A DNA stretch of 64,000 nucleotides from Acidithiobacillus ferrooxidans ATCC 23270 (GTDB taxonomy: Bacteria; Pseudomonadota; Gammaproteobacteria; Acidithiobacillales; Acidithiobacillaceae): assembly GCF_000021485.1 (NCBI RefSeq), contig NC_011761.1, forward strand, positions 2,772,501-2,836,500, in the 5' to 3' direction. The translations under genes and the position numbers were made by a program. The notes beneath the pieces are model-generated. The model was not told the origin of the DNA and ran no database searches. It saw only the letters and a list, made by a program, of their open reading frames with translations. How positions within the stretch are numbered: the stretch's first letter is position 1; every line of letters starts with the position of its first letter. Shown piece after piece: positions 9,488 to 19,080 of the stretch.

Positions 9488-10225
9488 TTGACACTGGAAC
9501 GACGGATGCGGGCACATCTCGATGCGGAAAAACTGCGCGACAAGGGCGAGGGGCGCCTCACCCGTGAAGCCTGGAAAATTTTTCAGATTATCGCTGAGTT
9601 TGTACATGGTTACGAAAAGCTGGCCGACGTCGAACCCTGTGTCAGCATTTTCGGTTCAGCCCGCATCGAGCCGGAACATCCCTGGTATCTGAAAGCCCAG
9701 GAAATTGCCGAGAAACTCTCCAATGCCGGGTTTTCCGTCATCAGCGGCGGCGGTCCCGGCGTGATGGAAGCTGCCAACAAGGGCGCCTTTCGCGGCACGG
9801 GCTACAGCATCGGGCTCAATATCGAACTGCCCCATGAGCAACACACCAACCCTTACCAGGATGTCTCCATATCCTTCGAGCATTTCTACTCACGCAAGGT
9901 CATGTTCGTAAAATATGCGGTCGCCTACGTGGTGATGCCGGGCGGTTTCGGAACCCTGGACGAACTGGCCGAGTGCCTGACCCTGGTCCAGACGGGCAAG
10001 ACCCGCAAAATGCCCATCATCCTGGTGGAGTCCAGCTTCTGGAAAGGGCTGATCGACTGGTGGCGGGACTCCATGCTCACCGCAGGCACCATCCGACAGG
10101 AAGATCTCGATCTCATCACCATGATCGACGACACCGACGAAGTGGTATCGGCCATTTTCAATCACTATGAAAAACGCGGCTTTGCGCCGTCCGCCGCTGA
10201 GACAGAGGCCCTTCTCAACCTTTAA
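9488..10225 (+). CDS. LOG-family Rossmann-fold protein (TIGR00730; nucleotide 5'-monophosphate nucleosidase-like)
   Basis: A 245-residue protein with the LOG/lysine decarboxylase-like signature: GGGPGVMEAANKGA and PGGFGTLDE. Family members cleave nucleoside 5'-monophosphates into base and ribose 5-phosphate. The start is drawn at TTG 9488; an in-frame ATG at 9506 would remove only six residues. Two small downstream genes on the same strand (DUF2782 and thrB) may be cotranscribed. Confidence 0.85.
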   Translation: MTLERRMRAHLDAEKLRDKGEGRLTREAWKIFQIIAEFVHGYEKLADVEPCVSIFGSARIEPEHPWYLKAQEIAEKLSNAGFSVISGGGPGVMEAANKGAFRGTGYSIGLNIELPHEQHTNPYQDVSISFEHFYSRKVMFVKYAVAYVVMPGGFGTLDELAECLTLVQTGKTRKMPIILVESSFWKGLIDWWRDSMLTAGTIRQEDLDLITMIDDTDEVVSAIFNHYEKRGFAPSAAETEALLNL

Positions 10226-10245
10226 GGACCCCAGGGAGTATTACC

Positions 10246-10581
10246 ATGTCCATACGTATCTTCGTCATAGTTGTCGGTGCCTGCTTTGCGTTAGGCACCA
10301 GCCTCTCCACATGGGCTGCGGACGATCTCCAAAAACTGCATCTGCCGACGCTGGCCCCCAAGGCCAAAACCGGTCCCAAAGCCGAGATCAAAGTGCCGAA
10401 AGGCTCCCGGATCGAGGAATATAAGGTCAATGGCAAGGTGTACATGGTCAAGGTCATCCCACCCAAACCGTTCCCACCCTACTATCTGGAAGACAAGGGT
10501 GGCACCGGCCGCTTCACCGAGGTGCCGCAGACGGCAGCTGAACACCTGAGTGTGCCACATTGGGTTATTTTCCGCTGGTAA
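10246..10581 (+). CDS. DUF2782 family secreted protein
   Basis: A 111-residue protein with a clear signal peptide (cleavage near TWAADD) and a proline-rich C-terminal half containing PPYYLED and a final VPHWVIFRW, typical of the DUF2782 family. Family members commonly lie next to thrB and polA in gammaproteobacteria and relatives, as here. It starts at ATG 10246 after a GGGAGTATTACC leader. Function is unknown. Confidence 0.8.
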   Translation: MSIRIFVIVVGACFALGTSLSTWAADDLQKLHLPTLAPKAKTGPKAEIKVPKGSRIEEYKVNGKVYMVKVIPPKPFPPYYLEDKGGTGRFTEVPQTAAEHLSVPHWVIFRW

Positions 10582-10623
10582 TTCTGCCCTGTTCCTCCCC
10601 ATCTCCGAGCGAAAGTGCCGTTT

Positions 10624-11556
10624 ATGTCTGTTTATACCAATGTCAGCGAACACGAACTCGCGCAATTTCTCAGAGACTATGAGCTCGGCGGCGCCTGCGC
10701 GTTGACCGGCATCTCCGCCGGTGTAGAGAACAGCAACTATTTCCTCGACACCGAAAAAGGTCATTTTGTCCTGACCATATTCGAGCGTCTGCCGCGTAAT
10801 AAAATTCCTTATTTTCTGGATCTCACCGAATGGCTGAGCCTACACGGCATTCCCTGCCCACGCCCAGTGCATACCACCGCAGGAACCAGTCTCAGTACGT
10901 TATGCGGCAAACCGGCGGCCATCGTTCAGCGTCTGAGTGGTGCGTCCATCGAGGGGCGGGTACCCTCTGTTACCGAAATCGGCATGCTCGGCACCTTGCT
11001 GGCGCGCATGCATCTGGCCGGAGAGACCTTCCCGGAGCGGCACCCCAACCCCGCCGGACTCCTCTGGTGGCAGGAAACGGCCAGACATCTGGTGCCGCAC
11101 TTGAGCCCGGAAAACAACGCCGTGATTGCGGATGAAATTGCCTATCAGAGCGCACTCAATCGCAGGGATCTTCCCGGTGGCGTCGTCCATGCGGATCTTT
11201 TTCCCGATAATGTGCTGTTCGAAAAAGGCCAGATCTCCGGCACCATCGATTTTTACTATGCTGGGGACGATGCCTGGCTTTACGATCTGGCGGTGGTGGC
11301 CAATGCCTGGTGCTCGGAAGCCGATGGTCGTTTCGACCGGGCATTGGTTACGGCGTTGTGGGATGCCTATGTGGCTACCCGACCTCTGCAGACCGGCGAG
11401 GAAGCATTGTGGTTTCCACTGCTGCGCGCAGCGGCCCTGCGCTTCTGGCTCTTGCGCCTGGATGCCATGCACTTTCGCCGCCCCGGGACCATCACCCAAT
11501 GCAAAGACCCGGAGGAATACCGGCGGATCCTCCTCATGCGCCAGCGAGGCGCTTAG
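10624..11556 (+). CDS. thrB: Homoserine kinase (ThrB2, aminoglycoside phosphotransferase-like fold)
   Basis: A 310-residue enzyme that phosphorylates homoserine, the step before threonine synthase. It belongs to the kinase-like ThrB family rather than the GHMP family: the catalytic loop is VVHADLFPDNVLF, followed by the metal-binding GTIDFYYAGDD. The frame extends to a GTG at 10615, but the ATG at 10624 (MSVYT) matches the usual family start. It lies 42 bases after the DUF2782 gene. Confidence 0.93.
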   Translation: MSVYTNVSEHELAQFLRDYELGGACALTGISAGVENSNYFLDTEKGHFVLTIFERLPRNKIPYFLDLTEWLSLHGIPCPRPVHTTAGTSLSTLCGKPAAIVQRLSGASIEGRVPSVTEIGMLGTLLARMHLAGETFPERHPNPAGLLWWQETARHLVPHLSPENNAVIADEIAYQSALNRRDLPGGVVHADLFPDNVLFEKGQISGTIDFYYAGDDAWLYDLAVVANAWCSEADGRFDRALVTALWDAYVATRPLQTGEEALWFPLLRAAALRFWLLRLDAMHFRRPGTITQCKDPEEYRRILLMRQRGA

Positions 11557-11594
11557 CCTCCAGCCTGACGCTGCTCGGAGACACGCCATTGGTA

Positions 11595-11918
11595 TCACGA
11601 TTGATCATCGGGTGGCTTCTTTCCCGACCAGTGTGCGAGCACCACCAGCGCGAGCCCGAAGAACAGGCCCTCGCTGGCCGGTAAGGCCCAATCCAGCGGA
11701 TGCCCACCGGCAAGGATCGAGGCGAAGAGTGCAACCGCCGCCACCATCAGAAAGATTCCCAGACTCTGCATGATTTTTTGAAACCGTACGGTATCGACCG
11801 AACTGACCAGGTTCCACAAACCCAGCAAGCGCAGCAGCCGTTGGGTCTGGCGCGGAAAGAGCACGGCCAGGACGATACCTACGGCGATGCAGGTGTTGAT
11901 GACGTACAGCCAGATCAT
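11595..11918 (-). CDS. Small membrane protein, unknown function
   Basis: A 107-residue protein with three hydrophobic stretches: the N-terminus (WLYVINTCIAVGIVLAVLF), about 60-80, and about 85-100. Its ATG at 11918 sits three bases after GGGAGGGG, an unusually strong but tight ribosome binding site. An upstream in-frame start at 11939 is less likely. I do not recognise the family. Confidence 0.6.
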   Translation of the reverse strand: MIWLYVINTCIAVGIVLAVLFPRQTQRLLRLLGLWNLVSSVDTVRFQKIMQSLGIFLMVAAVALFASILAGGHPLDWALPASEGLFFGLALVVLAHWSGKKPPDDQS

Positions 11919-12120
11919 GGGCCCCTCCCTTATCTGCACCAGCCGGTATCCAGCGACCTTTCACGCTCGCGCCGGGCCCCTGGTTTAAGGATATCAGAGT
12001 GTTCTTATAGTCCTGCCGGGGTCAGGATTCAAGCATCATCTTGGCGGTCCGGCCTGCCTGGGTTAGAGTGCTCCGATCCACCCTGAATCCGGTCCGTTTA
12101 TGACGTGGAGGCGTCGCCCA

Positions 12121-12723
12121 ATGAGCCTGTGTGCAGAAGCCAACTCGAAACCACCCCGCAATATCTGGCCCCGGGAGGGCCGTTGGCTGCACGCAGGGAT
12201 TGCCTTTGGCGTCACCTGGCAGCTCTGGTCTTCGCTGTGGATGGAGCCCAACTGGAAGCATGCCAACTATGGCAGTATCGGCGGCATCCTCTTCAGCCTC
12301 CATTCCTGGATTGGCCTGATGACGGTGCTGTTCATTCTCTGGCAGTGGTTATGGATTGCCAGCGAACCGCAGATCCGCCGTGAGATCTTTCCTTGGAGAG
12401 GGCCGTGGGCGTCCATCCTGGCAGATGCCCGCATGCTGCTGCGTGCCCGCCTGCCGCCAACCGGGCCCCGTTGCGGGCTGGCCGGCCTGATGCATGGTCT
12501 GGGACTGCTGGCGGTGACCTGCACCGGGGTCATCGGCTCCGTCATTTTCTTTTTCCTGCCCCAGAGCGGGACCCCGCCGGGGGACACCCTGCACATGCTG
12601 GTTCCCCTGCACGAATTCCTGGGTACCGTGGTCTGGGTCTACTGGATCGGGCATGTCGGCATGGCGGTCCTGCATGCCTGGCATCGCGAACCGATCTGGG
12701 GGATTTTCCGCCCGATGGACTGA
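12121..12723 (+). CDS. Cytochrome b561-type membrane protein
   Basis: A 200-residue protein with four to five membrane helices and histidines at the ends of helices (EGRWLHAG near the start, LHSWIG, GLMHGLG, PLHEFLG, GHVGMAVLHAWH), the pattern of bacterial cytochrome b561 or hydrogenase-type b subunits binding two hemes b. It would pass electrons to or from quinone. The ATG at 12121 follows GGAGG at a proper distance; the ATG at 12100 is poorer. It is not next to a partner oxidoreductase, so its role is open. Confidence 0.72.
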   Translation: MSLCAEANSKPPRNIWPREGRWLHAGIAFGVTWQLWSSLWMEPNWKHANYGSIGGILFSLHSWIGLMTVLFILWQWLWIASEPQIRREIFPWRGPWASILADARMLLRARLPPTGPRCGLAGLMHGLGLLAVTCTGVIGSVIFFFLPQSGTPPGDTLHMLVPLHEFLGTVVWVYWIGHVGMAVLHAWHREPIWGIFRPMD

Positions 12724-12733
12724 GGCAGATCGC

Positions 12734-13141
12734 TTAGTCCTTCAGCGAGAAAGCGTTCGTCTGCGGACCACTTTCCAGGATATACCCGTGACTACCGTGT
12801 CGGACAACGCGCTCCTCGCCGGTCGGCACGGCGGTATGGGAATGCCCTGGGCGTCTGGCTGCGGTTTGTGGCAGGGTCGTGGCACCATCGAGACTGAGCA
12901 CCGGGCGCAACCGCTCCAGGAGCCTGGGACCGATACCGTGAACACTGGTGAGTTCATCCACGCTCCGGAAAGGCCCGTGCGCCTGCCGGTATTCCAGCAC
13001 CGCCTGGGCCTTGGCCGGACCGATGCCCGGCAGCGCATCCAGCGCCGTCGCGTCCGCGGTATTGATATTCACCGACGCCCAGACGGCGGGGGCGAACAAC
13101 AGAAATAGCACGCACAAAATGCCCTGCAGTTTCATTTCCAT
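12734..13141 (-). CDS. ComEA-like helix-hairpin-helix DNA-binding protein
   Basis: A 135-residue protein with a signal peptide (cleavage near AVWASV) followed by a ComEA-type double helix-hairpin-helix: VNINTADATALDALPGIGPAKA and SVHGIGPRLLERL. ComEA-like proteins bind DNA in the periplasm for uptake during transformation. The C-terminal 55 residues are low-complexity and unlike the family. The ATG at 13141 follows AAGGAGTG; the GTG one codon upstream is less likely. It lies downstream of uvrD on the same strand. Confidence 0.85.
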   Translation of the reverse strand: MEMKLQGILCVLFLLFAPAVWASVNINTADATALDALPGIGPAKAQAVLEYRQAHGPFRSVDELTSVHGIGPRLLERLRPVLSLDGATTLPQTAARRPGHSHTAVPTGEERVVRHGSHGYILESGPQTNAFSLKD

Positions 13142-13159
13142 CACGCTCCACTCCTTGTT

Positions 13160-15289
13160 TTAAGGTAACCGCTCCAAAGCCACCACCCCCAGCGCCAGCC
13201 ATTTGCTTCCCGAGGCAAACTGCACCTGAATCCGGCCCTGGCGGCCGCCAGCCTCGTAATCCAGCACCATTCCCTCACCAAAGACCGGGTGCTGGAGGCG
13301 CGCCCCCAGGGGATAGGGCATTTCCGGTGCCTGTACTCGCACTGGCATAGCAGGTCGGCTGACCCGTGCCCGTGGCCTCAGCTCCCGCAGCAGTTCCCGG
13401 GGAATCTCCCGCAGAAAGCGCGAGGGTATGGTCATCCGCTCACTGCCGTGCAGGCGGCGGCTCTCGGCATGGCTGATGACCAGCAGGCGCATGGCCCGGG
13501 TCATGCCGACGTAACACAGGCGCCGTTCCTCAGCCAGCCCCTGGGGGTCTTCCAGAGAGCGCTGATGGGGAAACAGCCCCTCTTCCAGCCCCACCAGAAA
13601 CACCAGCGGGAACTCCAGACCCTTGGCGCTGTGCAGGCTCATCAACTGTACACAGTCCTCCCAGGCGTCTCCGGCACCATCCCCGGCTTCCAGGGCAGCA
13701 TGGGTCAGGAACTCCGAGAGCATATTCCCCGGTTGCGGCGCAAGATCACCGAGATTGGGGTCGGCGGACCAGTCCTGGGCATAGCCGCGTGCCGCATTGA
13801 TCAGTTCATCCAGATTCTCCAGGCGGCCTTCGGCGCGGTCGCCCTCGCGGCCGTGCCATTCACGTAGGCCGGTGTGGGCCAGTACCATCTCCACCCGCTC
13901 GCCGAGATCCGCCTCCGCCGTTCGTGCGGCAAGATCATCCACCAGATTGAGGAACGCGCTGATTTTCGGCTGACCGAGTTCGCCGGCGGCCTGCCAGAGC
14001 GAGAGGCCGCGCTCGCGGGCCAGATTCCGCAGACGCTCGACACTGACCGCACCAATGCCCCGCGCCGGCACGTTCACCACCCGTTCGAAAGACGCATCAT
14101 CGTGGCGGTTGGCGGTAAGGCGTAGATAGGCCAGAGTATCCTTAATCTCCGCTCGCTCGAAAAAGCGCAGGCCACCATAGACCCGATAGGGCATCCCTTC
14201 ACGCACCAGCACTTCTTCAAAGGCCCGCGACTGGGCATTGGAGCGGTAGAGGATGGCGCAGTCCGCACGCCGCCCACCATCGTCCAGCCATTGCTGAACG
14301 CGGCCCACCACGTAGCGCGCCTCGTCAAATTCGTTGTAGGCGGTGTAGAGTTGAATGGATTCACCGCCCGGTTCCGCCGTCCACAGGGTTTTGCCGAGGC
14401 GATCGGAATTGTGGGCGATAATGGCATTCGCCGCCTGCAGGATGGGTGCCGTAGAACGGTAGTTCTGCTCCAGGCGCACCACCCGCGCCCCGGCAAAGTC
14501 TTCGCCGAAGCGGAGCAGATTCTCCACTCGTGCGCCTCGCCAGGCATAAATGGACTGGTCATCGTCGCCGACCGCAAAAATCTGCCCATGCCGAGCCAGC
14601 CCCTTCAGCCAAGCGTACTGCACCGCGTTGGTGTCCTGAAACTCATCCACCAGAATATGCTGAAAACGGCGCTGATAATGATCGAGGATTTCCGGCGATT
14701 CCCAGAGACGCAGGGCGTAGAGCAACAGATCACCGAAGTCCACCAGCCCGGAGCGCTTTTTAGCCGCTTCATAGGCGCTGTAGATGGGAATGAAGGGCGC
14801 GGCTGCCGGACCTTCATATTGTTGTACCTGCTCCGGCCCCCAACCCTCGTCTTTCCAGCGGCCGATACGCCCGGCCATGGCGCGCGGCGGCCACTGCTTC
14901 TCATCCATCTGCGCTTCACGCATGATCCGCCGCAGCAGACGCTGGCTATCGTCGGCATCCAGGACCTGAAAGTCTGCGGGCAGGCCCAGCACTTCGTGAT
15001 GCATGCGCAACAGACGGTGGGCGATGCCGTGGAAGGTGCCCATCCACAAGGCCCGCAAGTCCATGGCCACCATGCCATCCAATCGCCCGCGCATAGCGCG
15101 TGCCGCCTTGTTGGTGAAGGTCACGGCAAGAATTGCGCCAGGGTATACGTCCCCTTCCAGCAAATGGGCGATACGACTGGTCAGCACCCGCGTTTTTCCC
15201 GATCCTGCCCCCGCCAGCACCAGCGCCGGACCAGACGGCAGGGTCACCGCCTCCATCTGGCGGGGATTGAGAGCAGACCATTCAGACAC
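13160..15289 (-). CDS. uvrD: DNA helicase II (UvrD/Rep family)
   Basis: A 709-residue superfamily 1A helicase with all core motifs: Q-motif LNPRQMEAV, Walker A GAGSGKTRVL, Walker B VDEFQDTN, motif III VGDDDQSIYAWRGA, motif IV LEQNYRS, and motif V/VI with LMSLHSAKGLEFPLVF and YVGMTRA. It unwinds DNA 3'-5' in nucleotide excision and mismatch repair. The C-terminus ends in the short barrel-like tail seen in UvrD/PcrA. Translation starts at GTG 15289, after AAGGAGTTATC. Confidence 0.95.
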   Translation of the reverse strand: MSEWSALNPRQMEAVTLPSGPALVLAGAGSGKTRVLTSRIAHLLEGDVYPGAILAVTFTNKAARAMRGRLDGMVAMDLRALWMGTFHGIAHRLLRMHHEVLGLPADFQVLDADDSQRLLRRIMREAQMDEKQWPPRAMAGRIGRWKDEGWGPEQVQQYEGPAAAPFIPIYSAYEAAKKRSGLVDFGDLLLYALRLWESPEILDHYQRRFQHILVDEFQDTNAVQYAWLKGLARHGQIFAVGDDDQSIYAWRGARVENLLRFGEDFAGARVVRLEQNYRSTAPILQAANAIIAHNSDRLGKTLWTAEPGGESIQLYTAYNEFDEARYVVGRVQQWLDDGGRRADCAILYRSNAQSRAFEEVLVREGMPYRVYGGLRFFERAEIKDTLAYLRLTANRHDDASFERVVNVPARGIGAVSVERLRNLARERGLSLWQAAGELGQPKISAFLNLVDDLAARTAEADLGERVEMVLAHTGLREWHGREGDRAEGRLENLDELINAARGYAQDWSADPNLGDLAPQPGNMLSEFLTHAALEAGDGAGDAWEDCVQLMSLHSAKGLEFPLVFLVGLEEGLFPHQRSLEDPQGLAEERRLCYVGMTRAMRLLVISHAESRRLHGSERMTIPSRFLREIPRELLRELRPRARVSRPAMPVRVQAPEMPYPLGARLQHPVFGEGMVLDYEAGGRQGRIQVQFASGSKWLALGVVALERLP

Positions 15290-15358
15290 GATAACTCCTT
15301 GCGCGCATGCGCCCAGGCTTGAAAATACGGCGTAATGACCGCATTGTGGCAGGCAGAC

Positions 15359-15386
15359 TTGCAGTCGGACCGCTGTCTGCTATAAC
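15359..15386 (+). promoter_or_regulatory. Likely sigma-70 promoter of cbpA
   Basis: TTGCAG (15359-15364), 16 bases, then TATAAC (15381-15386) lie just upstream of the cbpA ribosome binding site. Spacing and both hexamers are near consensus. Transcription would begin near 15393, giving a short leader. Confidence 0.6.
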
Positions 15387-15405
15387 CAATGATAAGGGGG
15401 ACGAG

Positions 15406-16338
15406 TTGGAATACAAGGACTACTACAAAATTCTGGGAGTCGAACGCAGCGCCGATGCCGATGCCATCAAAGCGTCTTATCGCAAAATGGCGCGCAAATA
15501 TCACCCGGATGTGAGTAAGGAAAGGGATGCGGAGGAACGCTTCAAGGACCTCCAGGAAGCCTACGAGGTGCTCAAGGACCCGGAGAAACGCGCCGCCTAT
15601 GACCAGTTGGGCAGCAACTGGCGCGCCGGCCAGGAGTTCCGGCCCCCGCCCGGTTGGGGTCAGGCGGCCGGGGGTGGCTTTGGCGGGGGTGGCGGCGGGT
15701 TCAGCGACTTTTTCGAGTCCATATTCCGCCAGCAGGGTGGTGGCTTCGGAAGCGGCGGGGCGAGCGGATTCCGCAGCCAGGGCGAAGATAGCGAGGCGAC
15801 GATCCGCGTCAGCCTAGAGGATGCGGCCCACGGCGCCCAACGTGAGATCAGCCTGGAAGTACCCACCATGGGTCCCGATGGCCGTATGCGCCGTGAAGCG
15901 CGGCGCCTGACCGTCAAGATCCCCAAAGGCATCCGCGAAGGGCAGCGACTGCGTATGGCGGGGCAGGGTGCGCCGGGTATGGGTGGCGGTCCCAATGGGG
16001 ATCTGTACCTGCACATCCAGTTTCTGCCACACCCCAGATTTCGGATAGAGGGCAGTGATTTATATCATGACCTGCACATCACTCCGTGGGAGGCGGTGCT
16101 CGGCGCCAGCGTCGAAGTTCCCACCCTGGATGGCGACGTGCGCATGAAGATTCCGGCCGGTAGCACCAGCGGGCAGAAGCTGCGACTCAGTCAAAAGGGA
16201 TTGCCGGGCGCCGGCAGTAAACCACCTGGAGATTTGTATGCCGTAATCCAGATTGTCGTCCCCAAAAAAATCAGCGAACCGGAAAAAGCCCTGTGGAACC
16301 AACTGGCAGAGATGTCCGACTTCCATCCCCGCCGCTGA
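15406..16338 (+). CDS. cbpA: DnaJ-type co-chaperone CbpA
   Basis: A 310-residue J-domain protein. The N-terminal J domain starts YKDYYKILGV and carries HPD in ARKYHPDVS; a Gly/Phe-rich linker follows (about 80-130), then two C-terminal substrate-binding domains. There is no zinc-finger domain, which separates CbpA from DnaJ. It stimulates DnaK and can bind DNA. The start is TTG at 15406, chosen because AAGGGGG lies six bases upstream and the protein then starts exactly at the J domain; the frame itself is open further upstream. cbpM follows, as in E. coli. Confidence 0.92.
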   Translation: MEYKDYYKILGVERSADADAIKASYRKMARKYHPDVSKERDAEERFKDLQEAYEVLKDPEKRAAYDQLGSNWRAGQEFRPPPGWGQAAGGGFGGGGGGFSDFFESIFRQQGGGFGSGGASGFRSQGEDSEATIRVSLEDAAHGAQREISLEVPTMGPDGRMRREARRLTVKIPKGIREGQRLRMAGQGAPGMGGGPNGDLYLHIQFLPHPRFRIEGSDLYHDLHITPWEAVLGASVEVPTLDGDVRMKIPAGSTSGQKLRLSQKGLPGAGSKPPGDLYAVIQIVVPKKISEPEKALWNQLAEMSDFHPRR

Positions 16339-16362
16339 CCAGAAGACCGAGGAGAATGCGCC

Positions 16363-16659
16363 ATGGTTTCACCACCGATCACCGTCATCGAAGCGGAGTT
16401 GCTGGAAGAGGGCGGTTTCTGCTTCGATTTTCCGCACTTTTGCAGCCTGCTCCACTGCGCCGAGGGCGAAGCCGTGCAACTGGTGCATTACGGCGTCATT
16501 CATCCCGAAGGCAGCGGCCCGCAGCACTGGCGCTTCCGCAGTCTCGATCTCTATCGCGCCCGCCTCAGCCGCCGCCTCAGCCGCGATCTGGAGATCGATA
16601 TGGCAGGCGCCGCGCTGGCGGTGGACTTGCTGGAGCGGTTAAGGGGGTTCCAACCATGA
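16363..16659 (+). CDS. cbpM: Chaperone modulator CbpM
   Basis: A 98-residue protein of the MerR-like CbpM family, which binds the CbpA J domain and blocks its action with DnaK. It lies 24 bases after cbpA, as expected for the pair. Its TGA overlaps the ATG of the next gene (ATGA), indicating translational coupling. Confidence 0.85.
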   Translation: MVSPPITVIEAELLEEGGFCFDFPHFCSLLHCAEGEAVQLVHYGVIHPEGSGPQHWRFRSLDLYRARLSRRLSRDLEIDMAGAALAVDLLERLRGFQP

Positions 16660-17324
16660 CTACTTATCCCCCGCATTATGCCAGCCGCGAAGCGGCTGCA
16701 GAATTACTGGCGCACAGCCTGGCCGCTTATGATGGCAAAGATCCCCTGGTGCTCGCCATTCCCCGCGGGGCACTGCCCATGGGGCGCATCATCGCCAACG
16801 CGCTGCATGGTGATCTCGACGTGGTGCTGGTACGCAAAATCGGGGCGCCCGGCAATCCCGAATATGCCGTAGGCGCCGTCGATGAAAGCGGGCGGATATG
16901 GATGGATCCCATTGCCGGCCGTCTGGGCATCGGCGAGCAGTACATTCGCGACGAAGCCGCGCGGCAACTGGAGGTGATCAAGGCGAGACGGGCGCAATAC
17001 ACGCCGATTCACCCGGCCATCGATCCCCGTGGCCGGGTCGTCATTGTGGTGGACGACGGCGTCGCCACCGGCGCTACTCTGGGAGCTGCACTGCGTCTCC
17101 TTCGCCAGCAGCGGCCCGCGCGTCTGATCGCCGCCTTTGCCGTGGCCCCTCCCGACACCATCGCACGCTTGCACCCCCTCGCAGATGATCTGGTTTACCT
17201 GTCGGCCCCGGAGCCATTTCATGCGGTAGGAGAGTTCTTTACGGATTTCCGGGAAGTCAAGGACGAAGAGGTGCTGGAGATCTTGCGCAAAACACCGTCG
17301 TCACGAAAACCGCCGCATCCGTAA
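16656..17324 (+). CDS. Phosphoribosyltransferase-domain protein
   Basis: A 222-residue type I phosphoribosyltransferase-fold protein with the PRPP-binding loop VVIVVDDGVATGAT. The N-terminal part (LAIPRGALPMGRIIA, VVLVRKIGAPGNPEYAVGAV) matches the erythromycin-esterase-associated or uncharacterised PRTase family rather than a known purine enzyme. The substrate is unknown. The frame is open further upstream, but the ATG at 16656 overlapping the cbpM stop is the sensible start. polX begins three bases after its stop, so cbpA-cbpM-PRTase-polX probably form one operon. Confidence 0.85.
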   Translation: MTTYPPHYASREAAAELLAHSLAAYDGKDPLVLAIPRGALPMGRIIANALHGDLDVVLVRKIGAPGNPEYAVGAVDESGRIWMDPIAGRLGIGEQYIRDEAARQLEVIKARRAQYTPIHPAIDPRGRVVIVVDDGVATGATLGAALRLLRQQRPARLIAAFAVAPPDTIARLHPLADDLVYLSAPEPFHAVGEFFTDFREVKDEEVLEILRKTPSSRKPPHP

Positions 17325-17327
17325 GCC

Positions 17328-19058
17328 ATGCCCGTTCTCAACCCCGACATCGCGCGCGCATTCGACGAAATCGCTGATCTTCTGGAGATCGAGGATGCCA
17401 ACCCCTTCCGGGTACGGGCATACCGCACCGCCGCCCGCCTCGTGCTGGGGCTGAGCAGCGACCTCAAGACCATGGTGGAGGCTGGAGAGGATCTCACCGA
17501 GCTGCCCGGCATCGGCGAGGATCTAGCCAAAAAAATTATCGAGATCGTCACCACGGGACACTGCTCCTTCCTCGAAAAACTGGAAAAACAGACCCCGCCC
17601 GCGCTGACGGAGCTGCTCAAGGTGCCGGGTCTTGGACCCAAGCGGGTCAAGGCGCTTTGGCACGAACTGGACGTGGAAACCGTGGACCAGCTCACCCGCG
17701 CCGCCAGAGAGGGGCGCATTCGCAGTATCCCCGGTTTTGGGGAGAAAACCGAAGCGCGCATCCTGGAAGCCCTCCAGGCCCAGATCGCCGCCGTTCCCCG
17801 TTTTCCCATCGCCGTCGCCGCCCCGTATGCCGCTGCCCTGGTCCGCTATCTGCAGAACGTACCCGGTGTGCGGCGGGTGGTGGTGGCCGGCAGCTTCCGA
17901 CGCGGCAGGGATACGGTGGGCGACCTGGATATACTGGCTACGGCCACTGCAGACAGCCCGGTCATGGAACGCTTCACCGCCTATGAGGATGTGGCGGAAG
18001 TGTTCTCCCAGGGTACCACCCGAGCCACCGTGATCCTGCGAAACAAGCTCCAGGTGGACCTGCGCGCCGTGGACGAATCCTCCTATGGTGCCGCCCTGCA
18101 TTATTTTACCGGCTCCAAGTCCCACAACATCGCCATCCGCCGCATGGGTCAGGACATGGGTTTGAAAGTCAACGAATATGGGCTTTTTCGCGGAAAGGAA
18201 CGGATTGCCGGCGATACGGAGGAGTCGGTCTACGCCGCTGTCGGCCTGCCCTATATCGAGCCGGAATTGCGGGAGAACCGCGGCGAGATCCAGGCCGCCC
18301 GCGCCGGACATCTGCCGAAACTGGTGGCGATGGGCGATTTACGCGGTGACCTTCACGCCCACAGCAAGGCCAGCGATGGCCACTATAGTATGCGGGACAT
18401 GGCTGCGGCGGCCCGGGCCGCGGGTCTGGAATATCTGGCTATCACCGAGCACAGCCGCCACCTGACCGTCGCCCATGGCCTCGACCCGGTGCGTTTGCGT
18501 CGGCAGATGGACGAGATCGATGCCCTCAATACCGAACTCGATGGTATCACGCTCCTCAAGGGCATAGAGGTCGACATCCTGGAAGACGGCAGCCTGGATT
18601 TACCCGACGGCATCCTGTCTGATCTGGACCTGGTAGTGGCTGCCGTGCATTACCGCTTCGACCTGCCCAGGAACAAACAGACCGCACGCATCCTCAAGGC
18701 CATGGACAGCCCCCATTTCACCATCCTCGCCCACCCCAGCGGGCGACTCATCGGCAGCCGGGAACCCATGGATGTCGACATGCCCCGCATCATCCGCCAT
18801 GCGCGCGAGCGGGGATGCTTTCTGGAGATCGATGCCCAGCCCGAGCGGCTGGATCTCGTCGATATCCATGCGCGGACGGCCAAGGAAGAAGGAGTGCTGC
18901 TGGCCGTCAATTCCGACGCCCACAGTATTCACGACTTCGACAACCTGCGTTTTGGCCTGCAGCAGGCGCAGCGCGGCTGGCTGGAGATGAAGGACGTGCT
19001 CAATACGAGAACGCTCGAGGAGTTGCGGCCCCTGCTGGCAGCGACCATGAGCCGGTAG
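17328..19058 (+). CDS. polX: DNA polymerase X family protein with PHP domain
   Basis: A 576-residue bacterial PolX. Residues 1 to about 315 form a Pol beta-like polymerase with helix-hairpin-helix motifs (LTELPGIGEDLAKKI, LKVPGLGPKRVK) and the nucleotidyltransferase signature GSFRRG...GDLDIL at about 190-205. Residues from about 338 form a PHP phosphoesterase domain with LHAHSKASDG (from about 342), ITEHS and VNSDAHS metal-binding motifs, which give 3'-5' exonuclease and AP-endonuclease activities in this family. It acts in gap-filling base excision repair. A hairpin terminator follows. Confidence 0.93.
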   Translation: MPVLNPDIARAFDEIADLLEIEDANPFRVRAYRTAARLVLGLSSDLKTMVEAGEDLTELPGIGEDLAKKIIEIVTTGHCSFLEKLEKQTPPALTELLKVPGLGPKRVKALWHELDVETVDQLTRAAREGRIRSIPGFGEKTEARILEALQAQIAAVPRFPIAVAAPYAAALVRYLQNVPGVRRVVVAGSFRRGRDTVGDLDILATATADSPVMERFTAYEDVAEVFSQGTTRATVILRNKLQVDLRAVDESSYGAALHYFTGSKSHNIAIRRMGQDMGLKVNEYGLFRGKERIAGDTEESVYAAVGLPYIEPELRENRGEIQAARAGHLPKLVAMGDLRGDLHAHSKASDGHYSMRDMAAAARAAGLEYLAITEHSRHLTVAHGLDPVRLRRQMDEIDALNTELDGITLLKGIEVDILEDGSLDLPDGILSDLDLVVAAVHYRFDLPRNKQTARILKAMDSPHFTILAHPSGRLIGSREPMDVDMPRIIRHARERGCFLEIDAQPERLDLVDIHARTAKEEGVLLAVNSDAHSIHDFDNLRFGLQQAQRGWLEMKDVLNTRTLEELRPLLAATMSR

Positions 19059-19080
19059 ATATTGACGGACTAAACTGTCA